Below, in pieces: positions 1 to 6,520 of a DNA stretch of 7,678 nt. How positions within the stretch are numbered: the stretch's first letter is position 1; every line of letters starts with the position of its first letter. Origin of the DNA: Actinomycetota bacterium (GTDB taxonomy: Bacteria > Actinomycetota > Actinomycetes > Nanopelagicales > Nanopelagicaceae). Location: contig RGYL01000031.1 in NCBI GenBank assembly GCA_010032085.1, positions 1-7,678 of the forward strand, read 5' to 3'. Position numbers and translations under genes: made by a program. Below the pieces are notes generated by a model. That model was not told the DNA's origin. It saw nothing but the letters and a program-made list of their open reading frames with translations, and made no database searches.

Positions 1-548
1 CTGTTCAGCAGATTCCTAAGTAAGAACATGGCAATCAAGACTACGAAGGCAGCGATCCAGAAGAACCATTTATATAGCGTGAATTCCTCGCCAAATCTTT
101 CCGGTGGCATTCCGGCGTCGTAAACGAGTCCAGTTTCGCCACCGAGGAATGAAAATTGGTTTGCCAGAGTGGGTAATCCGACTGCTAACGCAAGTGTGGT
201 TCCCGCAAGATATGGACCGGATAATCGCCCTGCGGCAAATCCCAGGATAAAACCAAAGGCAGCTGAAACCATGACTGCGACAAGAAGCGTAAACCAGAAG
301 GGAGATTGCCAATATGTTTGGGCAAGCGCGGCCGCATAAGCACCAAAAGCAAGGAATGCACCATGGCCGAGTGATACCTGTCCAGAATAACCGGTTAACA
401 AAATAATTGAAGCAATTGAAAGTGTTGTGATTGCAATAGTTGCGCCTTGGTAGACCCGCAATTCATCAACTCGATCCGCAACAATTAACAAGACCCAGCC
501 GAAAAGAATAAACCCAAGTAGCGCCTTCTTAGTTGAGAGCTTATGCAC
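1..548 (-). CDS. livM: LivM-type ABC transporter permease, 3' end cut off by the window edge
   Basis: This is the second inner-membrane permease of a branched-chain/hydrophobic amino-acid ABC importer, expected to pair with the LivH homologue encoded just upstream. I translated 182 codons without a stop. Residues 51-65 read LTGYSGQVSLGHGAF and are followed by a GAYAAA-like stretch, the family hallmark. A second family-like segment, GRLSGPYLAGTTLAL, lies near residues 107-121. Hydrophobic segments near residues 9-24, 36-51, 60-76, 84-106 and 161-177 look membrane-spanning. I chose the GTG start at 546-548 because AGAAGG lies 6 nt upstream of it and because no ATG is available at this end of the frame. 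The start lies inside livH, giving an 8-nt overlap and probable translational coupling. The family is usually about 300-350 residues, so the C-terminal part is outside the window. The identity as a LivM-type permease is clear. The substrate (leucine, other amino acids, or urea in the related Urt systems) cannot be read from the sequence. Confidence 0.9.
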   Translation of the reverse strand, partial: MHKLSTKKALLGFILFGWVLLIVADRVDELRVYQGATIAITTLSIASIILLTGYSGQVSLGHGAFLAFGAYAAALAQTYWQSPFWFTLLVAVMVSAAFGFILGFAAGRLSGPYLAGTTLALAVGLPTLANQFSFLGGETGLVYDAGMPPERFGEEFTLYKWFFWIAAFVVLIAMFLLRNLLN

Positions 549-1437
549 TGCGCACCTTCTTTGCTCCCAATATTCCATTCGGTCTGACAATCAAAGAAAT
601 AATTAGAACTATAAATATTGATGGGAAAACTAGCGAGGTGCCAACATAGTTCAAAACAAAAGAAACACCTAGCCCTAACACCAAGCCACCTAAGACAGCA
701 CCGGGCAAACTTTCCAAGCCACCAATGACAGCTGCGACGAAACCAAATACAAGCAAGAGATCAAGTGAGTTAGGTGAAAGAATTGTTGTTGGCGTTACGA
801 GCACGCCAGCAATTGCACCAGCCACGCCTGCAAATACCCAACCGATTGTGCGAATTGGACCCACTCGAATACCAGCAAGTCTTGCTATTTCTGGCTGAAA
901 AGCGGCGGCCCGAAGCGATAATCCAAGATCTGTGCGCTGGAAAATTATTGAGAAGATAATCATTACAACTACCGTGGAAAGGATTATCAAAAGATTTAAA
1001 CTTGAAAACGGGATAGTTTCACCAGCAACCACAAAGTTATCCGTAGATACCGGCGAATAAAATGTTCTAAAGTCGTTACCCCAGATCATTCCTACGACAC
1101 TTCTAATAACGCCGAGTAGCCCAAGTGTGGCGATTACGGGCGCTAGCGCTGCGACCGGACCTTCATCAACATGTCTAAATAGAGTTCGCATCAGGAAGTA
1201 CTCGACGCCCGCGCCAAGGAGAGCGCCCGCTATCACTGCAAAGAGCACTGCTAACCAGAAAACACCAGTCCTAGTAACGATTTCATAGGCAATATAAGTT
1301 GTAACAATCGCTTGGCCAGCTTGAGCAAAGTTAACTACTCGAGTTGAGCGCCAAACTAGAACTAGAGCGAGGGCCATAAGGCTGTAGACCGAGCCAAGTG
1401 TGAGTCCAATTAGAAGTGTTCCGATTAAGTTTCTCAT
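541..1437 (-). CDS. livH: LivH-type branched-chain amino-acid ABC transporter permease
   Basis: This inner-membrane permease of a Liv/HAAT-type importer is 298 residues, the usual family length of about 290-310. The N-terminal segment GLTLGSVYSLMALALVLV (about residues 11-28) and the following VVNFAQAGQ (residues 34-42) match the family pattern of small-residue helix plus 'NFAHG'-like motif. Around residues 175-190 the LRAAAFQPEIARLAGI segment corresponds to the cytoplasmic loop that contacts the ATPases. The later AGVAGAIAGVLVTP and VIGGLESLPGAVLGGLVLGLG stretches, and the C-terminal RPNGILG, are also typical. Most of the protein is hydrophobic, with roughly eight membrane segments. Its ATG directly follows the livF stop (TAAATG, no gap), and its end overlaps livM by 8 nt. 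The substrate is not determined by sequence; urea permease UrtB is a relative, but the ATPase neighbours look more like LivG/LivF. Confidence 0.93.
   Translation of the reverse strand: MRNLIGTLLIGLTLGSVYSLMALALVLVWRSTRVVNFAQAGQAIVTTYIAYEIVTRTGVFWLAVLFAVIAGALLGAGVEYFLMRTLFRHVDEGPVAALAPVIATLGLLGVIRSVVGMIWGNDFRTFYSPVSTDNFVVAGETIPFSSLNLLIILSTVVVMIIFSIIFQRTDLGLSLRAAAFQPEIARLAGIRVGPIRTIGWVFAGVAGAIAGVLVTPTTILSPNSLDLLLVFGFVAAVIGGLESLPGAVLGGLVLGLGVSFVLNYVGTSLVFPSIFIVLIISLIVRPNGILGAKKVRSA
555..560 (-). promoter_or_regulatory. Ribosome binding site that fixes the livM GTG start
   Basis: On the minus strand AGAAGG is followed by a 6-nt spacer and then GTG. The site lies inside the last codons of livH. 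It is the main reason for choosing a GTG start that overlaps the livH stop codon. Confidence 0.7.
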
Positions 1438-2151
1438 TTAATACCCCAAGTATGCCGACTTGAGCGTTGGATCTTCGAGAAGCTCCCGCGCATTTCCGGA
1501 TGCTACTAACTCGCCAAGATTCAAGATCACTCCGTTGTCAGCAATCTCAAGCGCGCTAGTTGCATTCTGTTCGACGAGTACCACAGTTAAATTCATACTC
1601 TTCTGCAGATTCTTTATAGAAGTAAAGATTTGTTCGATGATAAGTGGGGCAAGGCCTAATGATGGTTCATCTAGAAGTAGAAGTTTTGGGCGAGACACTA
1701 GTGCGCGGCCAATCGCAAGCATCTGGCGCTCACCGCCCGAGAGCGTGTTTGCACTTTGGGACATTCGTTCGCCAAGACGAGGGAAAAGCTCCACAGCTTC
1801 CTTTATTGCTTTCTCAGTTCCACTTTTATCTCGTCGCCACAATCCACCAATAACTAGGTTCTCTCTCACGGTTAGTTCTGGGATAACTGATTTCCCTTCA
1901 GAAACATGGGAGATTCCGCGCCGCACAAGATCCTCGGGGCGCTTACCCAAAATATTTCGCTCCCGCCACGTTGCACTTCCATCCTCGGCATCCTTCAAAC
2001 CCGAAAGAGTGCGAAGAAGTGTGGTCTTGCCTGCTCCGTTAGCGCCAATAACTGCAGTCAATTCGCCTTCTTGTACCTCAAAACTCACATCGCGCAAGGC
2101 TCTTATAGCGCCATGGCTAACGGTTAAGTTACTTACCACTAAGCCGCTCAT
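1438..2151 (-). CDS. livF: LivF-type ABC transporter ATP-binding protein
   Basis: This cytoplasmic ATPase drives the Liv/HAAT-type importer as a partner of LivG. It is 237 residues, normal for LivF. Walker A GANGAGKTT is at residues 36-44, the ABC signature LSGGERQ at 137-143, Walker B LLLLDEP at 157-163, and the switch-region motif VEQN at 193-196. An Asn where most ABC ATPases have the H-loop His is usual in LivF and is not a defect. The Q-loop area reads HVSEGKSVIPELTV (residues 82-95), where most LivF proteins have PEGR; this is a mild change. The C-terminus, DPTLKSAYLGY, is the familiar LivF ending. The ATG overlaps the livG stop in an ATGA arrangement (4 nt), and the stop touches the livH start. 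A 231-codon open frame on the opposite strand covers nearly all of this gene but shows no protein-family character. Confidence 0.95.
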   Translation of the reverse strand: MSGLVVSNLTVSHGAIRALRDVSFEVQEGELTAVIGANGAGKTTLLRTLSGLKDAEDGSATWRERNILGKRPEDLVRRGISHVSEGKSVIPELTVRENLVIGGLWRRDKSGTEKAIKEAVELFPRLGERMSQSANTLSGGERQMLAIGRALVSRPKLLLLDEPSLGLAPLIIEQIFTSIKNLQKSMNLTVVLVEQNATSALEIADNGVILNLGELVASGNARELLEDPTLKSAYLGY

Positions 2152-2924
2152 TTAGCACCCGCCTTTTTCGAACCCAAGTAGGCGGCAATAACATCAGGAT
2201 TGCTTCTTACTTCATCTTTAGAGCCAGATGCAATTAACTCACCGAAGTTAAGAACTGAGATGCGATCACAGATAGACATAACAACATCCATATGATGCTC
2301 AACGATGATGATTGAGATATGGCTCTTAATGTTTCGAATCAGGCCATTTAGCCATTCAATATCTTGAGGACCTAAACCACCGGCAGGTTCATCAAGAAGC
2401 AAAATCTTTGGTTCGCTAACAAGAGCTCGCGCAATTGCGACTCGCTTCGTATCTGGATAAGCGAGCGTATCTGCGCGCCGGTTAGCGAGGCTGCCCACGT
2501 AAACTCGTTCCAAGGCGCTCTGGGCTTCCTCGCGCAAGTGTTCTTCATCCCTCTCTGCGAACCCGAGAAATGATTGAACTAATCCAGCTTTGGCAATATG
2601 TTGCGCGCCCATCATTACATTCTCCAGAACTGTGAGATCTGGAAATAGGCCGACACCTTGAAGCGTTCGAGAGATTCCATTAGTAACGAGTTGATGGGGC
2701 TTGAGCCATTTTGATTTCCGACCGTAGAGTTCAAGGGAACCACTTGCTGGCTCAACTAGACCAGATAGAGCGTTGAATACTGTGGTCTTTCCTGCGCCAT
2801 TAGGTCCAATTAGTCCAAGTACTTCACCCTGGTGAAGATCTATATTTACATTCGAGAGCGCTTTAAGACCACCAAAATTTACCGAGAGATCGCGAATCGA
2901 GAGAACTCGTTGCGCCGAAATCAT
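2148..2924 (-). CDS. livG: LivG-type ABC transporter ATP-binding protein with a variant signature motif
   Basis: This is the second cytoplasmic ATPase of the Liv/HAAT-type importer, 258 residues, a normal LivG length. Walker A GPNGAGKTT is at residues 40-48, the Q-loop SRTLQ at 85-89, Walker B ILLLDEPAGG at 174-183, and the H-loop VEHHMD at 208-213. Segments such as GLFPDLTVLENVMMG (92-106) and CDRISVLNFGELIASG (219-234) are LivG-like. The oddity is the ABC signature, which reads LAYPDTK at residues 154-160, where LivG proteins usually have LxYGxQR. The glycine position is Pro and the Gln position is Thr. I cannot say whether this is a lineage-wide variant. A GAGGAG sequence 11 nt upstream supports the ATG chosen. 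The gene starts 21 nt after alr, the widest gap in the window, and overlaps livF by 4 nt. Confidence 0.93.
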   Translation of the reverse strand: MISAQRVLSIRDLSVNFGGLKALSNVNIDLHQGEVLGLIGPNGAGKTTVFNALSGLVEPASGSLELYGRKSKWLKPHQLVTNGISRTLQGVGLFPDLTVLENVMMGAQHIAKAGLVQSFLGFAERDEEHLREEAQSALERVYVGSLANRRADTLAYPDTKRVAIARALVSEPKILLLDEPAGGLGPQDIEWLNGLIRNIKSHISIIIVEHHMDVVMSICDRISVLNFGELIASGSKDEVRSNPDVIAAYLGSKKAGAK

Positions 2925-2935
2925 CTTTGAATTCG

Positions 2936-2941
2936 CTCCTC
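2936..2941 (-). promoter_or_regulatory. Ribosome binding site for livG in the alr-livG gap
   Basis: GAGGAG on the minus strand ends 11 nt before the livG ATG, a slightly long spacing. It sits in the 21-nt gap after alr, so livG can be translated independently of alr. The gap is too short for a convincing promoter or terminator of its own. Confidence 0.55.
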
Positions 2942-2945
2942 GACC

Positions 2946-4061
2946 TTAGTTGATAAAAACTCGTGGAACTCTTGCTCCGATTCGCGTCACAATCTCATAA
3001 TTGATTGTCCCGCAAGCCTTAGCCCAAGCATCGGCAGTGTAGCCGCCCGCTCCTTCGCTGCCAATCAAGTAAGCCCATTCTCCGGCACGTGCAATCGAAT
3101 CGTTACCTAAATCAACAACAAATTGATCCATAGAAACTCGCCCAATTATTGGAGCTCTCTTGTTACCAATAAGTACGCCTGCTAATGAATTTGCATTTCG
3201 TGGAATTCCATCTGCGTAGCCCATGGGGATAACCGCCAATTTTGTATCTGATTTAGTTATTGCTGTTCCACCATAACCGACCTGGGAACCGGCTGGGATA
3301 TCTTTTACAAGATGAATTTGTGAACGTAATTGCATCACCGGTTTTAGTTGAAGTTCATTTGAATCACCCATAGTTTCGATATCGGGTGACAAGCCATACA
3401 TCGAGATACCAAGACGAACTAAATCAAAGTGCGAAGCGGAGTTTGTTAATGTGGCTGCTGAGTTACTAAGGTGAAGAATCTTCGGATTTAAACCAAACTC
3501 TTTTGCCTCATTAACTCGCAATTGAAAAGTACTTAGTTGTTCTTCATTAAAATCATGACCCGGCTCATCAGCGCGAGCAAAGTGCGACCAAATACCAATC
3601 ACTTCGAGTGAATCGAGCGCTTGACTTGTGCGCTCACTCAAAGTTCGCCATTCTTTAAGTGCGCCACCTCGAGACATTCCAGTATCCACTTCGAGATGAA
3701 TTCTTGCCTTCTTTCCTACTTTCTTAGCAGCTGATAAAACTCTCTCCAGGTGAGATAGAGAGGGAATTGCTAAATCAACGTCACTTTGGATTGCCGTCTC
3801 AAAGTCATCATGAATTGGCGTGAGCCAAGCAATTATTGGTGCCTTTACGCCTTCACTTCGAAGTGTCAACGCCTCCTCCAGTAGCGCCGTTCCCAGCCAA
3901 GTCGCACCCGCTCTTAGCGCACGTTCTGCAACCGGAACTAATCCATGTCCATAAGCATCTGCTTTAACAACAGCCAGTCCGGCAGCCTTTGTTGTGGCGA
4001 GGATCCGCTTCACATTTGATTCAAGCGCGCCTAAATCGATTAGCGCTTCAGCCCGATTCAT
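2946..4061 (-). CDS. alr: Alanine racemase
   Basis: This is a PLP-dependent, cytoplasmic enzyme that interconverts L- and D-alanine and supplies D-Ala for the peptidoglycan stem peptide. It is 371 residues, the normal length. The N-terminal TIM-barrel domain carries the PLP lysine K33 in VVKADAYGHG (31-40). HLEVDTGMSRGG (122-133) and HLSNSAA (197-203) are conserved barrel loops, and RLGISMYGLSP (216-226) is the phosphate-binding region. The C-terminal beta domain has the second catalytic base, Y263, in QVGYGGTA (260-267), then PMGYADGIPR (279-288) and GRVSMDQFVVDLG (307-319), and it ends with NYEIVTRIGARVPRV (354-368). All the expected catalytic elements are present. The start is supported by AGGA at 4069-4072, seven nt upstream and overlapping the stop codon of the phosphatase gene. 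Position downstream of glmM/glmS fits the wall-precursor role. Identification is firm. Confidence 0.97.
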   Translation of the reverse strand: MNRAEALIDLGALESNVKRILATTKAAGLAVVKADAYGHGLVPVAERALRAGATWLGTALLEEALTLRSEGVKAPIIAWLTPIHDDFETAIQSDVDLAIPSLSHLERVLSAAKKVGKKARIHLEVDTGMSRGGALKEWRTLSERTSQALDSLEVIGIWSHFARADEPGHDFNEEQLSTFQLRVNEAKEFGLNPKILHLSNSAATLTNSASHFDLVRLGISMYGLSPDIETMGDSNELQLKPVMQLRSQIHLVKDIPAGSQVGYGGTAITKSDTKLAVIPMGYADGIPRNANSLAGVLIGNKRAPIIGRVSMDQFVVDLGNDSIARAGEWAYLIGSEGAGGYTADAWAKACGTINYEIVTRIGARVPRVFIN

Positions 4062-4070
4062 TGGGTAATC

Positions 4071-4766
4071 CTAAGAAGGCTGCTTCTGTGATGGAATGAA
4101 GCGGTCAATTGCAACTACCAGAACCAGAATTGCGCCGCCGAGGAAGATTCCACCCAAAAGATCTGTAAACCAATGTGTATTTCTAATCAAAGATGCAAAA
4201 CAGACTAGGACGGTTATAACCCCTACCAACCAATAGAGGCGTAGCCCCTCAAAAGGCGCGCGATGGGTGTAGCGAAAGATTATGTAAGCAAATAAACCCC
4301 AAGTAACGAGGGCATTTGCCGTGTGACCACTTGGATATGCCATTCCATCCGTAAACATGCAGATATCAAAATCTTCTCTTGCTTTACATCTTCCGAATCC
4401 GATTTTTGCAGCTCCAACAAATATATTCAGGGAGATAAGAGAGAGAATTGAGAGATTGAGCGGACGCCATGATTTAAATCGCCGTCCAATTAAGGTTGCA
4501 GTCACTAAAAGAATAAGTGCTGTCACCCAGCGCAAACCCAAATCATCAAGTCTTAGCACCAAGAATTCCGAGAAACCATCCAACTTAGGTCGCCTTAAAT
4601 CGGCAAAGAATTGATCGATACGCCAGAGCGCTCCTTCGAAAAGTACATCAAGAGTCACAAGTACAAAGGCCGTTAAAAGTGCCATCGCCCAACGTAAGGC
4701 GACTTTCATATCGTGACGACGAACCTCTAGACGTTGGTCTACAACGTCATCAAAACTCTTTGTCAT
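4071..4766 (-). CDS. PAP2-superfamily integral membrane phosphatase, motifs divergent
   Basis: This is a 231-residue membrane protein of the PAP2 (type 2 phosphatidic acid phosphatase) superfamily, whose members remove phosphate from lipid phosphates and diphosphates. Likely membrane segments are near residues 24-45, 78-95, 103-120, 150-165, 177-194 and 203-221. The best motif is YPSGHTANA (residues 144-152), with the general acid His148. Motif I reads KIGFGRCKAR (121-130): the Lys and a following Arg are present, but the usual RP ending is KA. Motif III is SLIRNTHWFTD (192-202): the nucleophile-type H198 and D202 are present, but the Arg lies only three residues before the His, where the usual pattern is SRx5H. 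The ATG overlaps the glmS stop in ATGA (4 nt), and the gene lies between glmS and alr. A role as an undecaprenyl-pyrophosphate phosphatase in wall synthesis is attractive from context but unproven; a general lipid phosphatase is equally possible. Confidence 0.8.
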   Translation of the reverse strand: MTKSFDDVVDQRLEVRRHDMKVALRWAMALLTAFVLVTLDVLFEGALWRIDQFFADLRRPKLDGFSEFLVLRLDDLGLRWVTALILLVTATLIGRRFKSWRPLNLSILSLISLNIFVGAAKIGFGRCKAREDFDICMFTDGMAYPSGHTANALVTWGLFAYIIFRYTHRAPFEGLRLYWLVGVITVLVCFASLIRNTHWFTDLLGGIFLGGAILVLVVAIDRFIPSQKQPS

Positions 4767-5377
4767 TCGACAGTAACCGATTTAGCTAGATTTCGTGGTT
4801 GATCCACATCATTTCCGCGAGCAACCGCCATTTCGTAGGCAAATACCTGGAGTGGGACGATCGAAAGTAGAGGTTGCAATAACTCTTCACATTCAGGGAT
4901 TCGGATTAAGTTTGAGATATCCAATTTATGGCTGGGATCTGCGATTGCGATGACTTCGGCGCCACGCGCCCTTACCTCTTGAATATTGCTGCGCATCTTT
5001 TCGGCAATCTCACTTGAGGCTGGTGGCAGAATTGCAATTACTGGAGTGCCCTTATCGATCAGCGCTATCGGGCCGTGTTTCAATTCGCCGCCTGCGAATC
5101 CCTCGGCATGCATATATGCAAGTTCCTTTAACTTAAGTGCACCTTCAAGAGCAGCGGGGAAACCGACATGGCGACCAAGAAAGAGAACTGATGTTGCCTC
5201 TTTATATCCCCGAGTCATTGCGCGCAATGGCTCAACTGTTTCCAGGATTTCCTCAATTTTGTTGGGAAGTTCTAATAACTCGCTAATCAATTCTCTTATT
5301 CGACTCTTCGAAAGCGAGGCTGTTTTGCTAGCAAAGTGAAGCGCCAATAGGTGAAGGACAACAACCTGTGTCAGCAT
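4763..5377 (-). CDS. glmS: GlmS C-terminal fragment: second SIS half of the isomerase domain
   Basis: This is the downstream part of glutamine-fructose-6-phosphate aminotransferase, left in another frame from its N-terminal part. From residue 2 it reads LTQVVVLHLLALHFA, which matches GlmS immediately after the conserved VASTKAF loop. Active-site elements of the isomerase domain are present: GRHVGFPAALEGALKLKE (68-85, with Glu78, Lys82 and Glu85 in the places of E. coli Glu481, Lys485 and Glu488), GELKHGPIALID (97-108, His101 matching His504), and the C-terminal DQPRNLAKSVTVE (192-204, Lys199 matching the terminal-loop lysine). The listed ATG is only the first available in this frame and probably was not the original start. 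It overlaps the stop of the upstream fragment in ATGCTGA, so a short separate peptide by re-initiation is possible. Without the missing segment and the glutaminase domain it cannot be a normal GlmS. Confidence 0.85.
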   Translation of the reverse strand: MLTQVVVLHLLALHFASKTASLSKSRIRELISELLELPNKIEEILETVEPLRAMTRGYKEATSVLFLGRHVGFPAALEGALKLKELAYMHAEGFAGGELKHGPIALIDKGTPVIAILPPASSEIAEKMRSNIQEVRARGAEVIAIADPSHKLDISNLIRIPECEELLQPLLSIVPLQVFAYEMAVARGNDVDQPRNLAKSVTVE

Positions 5378-6513
5378 GAACCAATCGTGTTACAAATCGA
5401 TAGCGTCTTTGCGCCTAAAGACTTCGCGTGACGAAGTGCCATTAAGGTGTCCATCGTCTCGCCAGATTGCGAGATCGTGATTACTAGAGTTTTAGAAGAG
5501 AGAACTGGATTGCGATAGCGAAATTCTGAGGCGAGTTCGACATCGACTGGGATACGCGCCCACTCTTCGATTGCGTACTTTCCAATCAAGCCAGCGTGAT
5601 AGGCAGTGCCACAAGCAAGAATCAAAATCCGGTTGTAATCAACGCTAAATTTTTCTAGTTCCGTTAGCTCGATTGAATCAGAGTTAGGAAACCTACCTAA
5701 CAAAGTATCGGCAACTGCTTTAGGTTGCTCGTAAATCTCCTTAAGCATGAAATGTTGAAATCCACCACGCTCAGCCGCCTGTGCATCCCAAGTAATTTCA
5801 TATTGATTTGGGGTTACTTCTTTGCCATGCAGGTCTGTGACCACCACTTTCTCCGGTGTTACTTGCACAACTTGATCCTGGCCAAGTTCAAGGGCTTTTT
5901 TCGTATGAGCGATAAAAGCTGAGACATCAGATGCTAGGAAATTCTCGCCTTCTCCCACTCCCACAACAAGTGGTGAGTTTCGTCGCGCTCCTACGATGAG
6001 ATTTGGGTTATCTGAATGAATCGCCAGGAGTGTGAATGAACCGCGAAGGCGTAGGCAGACACTTCGCATAGCGGAGGCAAGATCTCCAGAGGATTTAAAT
6101 TCCTCCCCAAGAAGGTGTGCCACAGATTCAGTATCAGTCTCTGATTTAAAGTTATGTCCGCGCCGCTCTAACTCAGATTTCAGTTCCACATAATTCTCGA
6201 TAATTCCATTATGAATTACCGCCAGTTTTCCAGTCGCATCAAGATGGGGATGGGCATTTACATCTGTGGGACCGCCATGTGTTGCCCAGCGAGTGTGACC
6301 GATTCCGCCATGCGCATTTGTGTATTCGCTGTTCAAAGCGCTCTCTAGGTTTACTAACTTTCCAGCTTTTTTCTCTACGACTAACTTCTCGCCCGGTTTC
6401 GTTGCCAACGCAACTCCGGCGGAGTCATAACCGCGATATTCAAGACGGCGTAGACCTTCAATAACTCTCGAAAGGGCGGGATTAGGACCGGTGTAGCCGA
6501 CGATCCCACACAT
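5371..6513 (-). CDS. glmS: GlmS N-terminal fragment: glutaminase domain and first part of the isomerase domain
   Basis: This is the upstream part of glutamine-fructose-6-phosphate aminotransferase (glucosamine-6-phosphate synthase). The Ntn-type glutaminase domain starts with the nucleophile Cys2 in MCGIVGYTG. It has GHTRWATHG (72-80), NAHPH (86-90), HNGIIENY (101-108) and the Asp127 region SETDTES, so it looks intact. The linker and first SIS domain follow, with FMLKEIYEQP (255-264), ACGTAYHAG (300-308) and the phosphate-binding SQSGET (348-353). The frame ends abruptly after ICNTIGS with one extra Cys and a TGA, at a point where family members continue for more than 200 residues. The two fragments plus about 26 missing residues would total about 608, the usual length. 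An AGGAG seven nt before the ATG and a 12-nt gap from glmM make the start secure. The glutaminase half might still hydrolyse glutamine, but the synthase reaction should be lost if the sequence is correct. Confidence 0.88.
   Translation of the reverse strand: MCGIVGYTGPNPALSRVIEGLRRLEYRGYDSAGVALATKPGEKLVVEKKAGKLVNLESALNSEYTNAHGGIGHTRWATHGGPTDVNAHPHLDATGKLAVIHNGIIENYVELKSELERRGHNFKSETDTESVAHLLGEEFKSSGDLASAMRSVCLRLRGSFTLLAIHSDNPNLIVGARRNSPLVVGVGEGENFLASDVSAFIAHTKKALELGQDQVVQVTPEKVVVTDLHGKEVTPNQYEITWDAQAAERGGFQHFMLKEIYEQPKAVADTLLGRFPNSDSIELTELEKFSVDYNRILILACGTAYHAGLIGKYAIEEWARIPVDVELASEFRYRNPVLSSKTLVITISQSGETMDTLMALRHAKSLGAKTLSICNTIGSC
5374..5377 (-). other. glmS: Apparent deletion and frameshift junction inside glmS
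   Basis: Reading the minus strand, the GlmS sequence is normal up to the Ser codon at 5377-5379 (ICNTIGS) and resumes at the Leu codon at 5372-5374 (LTQVVV), with only two nucleotides (5375-5376) between. From family knowledge about 26 residues should lie here, including the RESD stretch, the AGPEI-like segment and the VASTKAF loop. That equals about 78 nt, so about 76 nt are missing. This is not a multiple of three, which accounts for the two frames. The missing length is recalled from homologues and not measured by alignment. Confidence 0.8.
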
Positions 6514-6520
6514 TTAATTT

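Noticed and set aside
70..312. An 80-codon minus-strand frame within the livM region
   Set aside because: The overlapping frame 1-548 encodes clear LivM sequence without a stop, so this is an out-of-frame shadow.
1460..2155. A 231-codon open frame on the plus strand covering almost all of livF
   Set aside because: Its translation is rich in Ser, Arg and Pro with no recognisable domain, and the opposite strand encodes a complete LivF. It is a codon-bias shadow.
1..2924. Urea transporter (urtBCDE) as the identity of the ABC genes
   Set aside because: Gene order differs from usual urt clusters, and no urease or urtA-like gene is visible. Liv-type is the safer call, though the substrate remains open.
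2925..2945. A separate promoter or terminator between alr and livG
   Set aside because: The gap is 21 nt and holds a ribosome binding site. No hairpin with a T-run or convincing -35/-10 pair could be seen in it.
5371..5377. Programmed ribosomal frameshift, intein or intron as the explanation for the split glmS
   Set aside because: Frameshifting would keep all residues, but about 26 conserved residues are absent from the DNA in every frame. Inteins and introns add sequence, and here sequence is missing.
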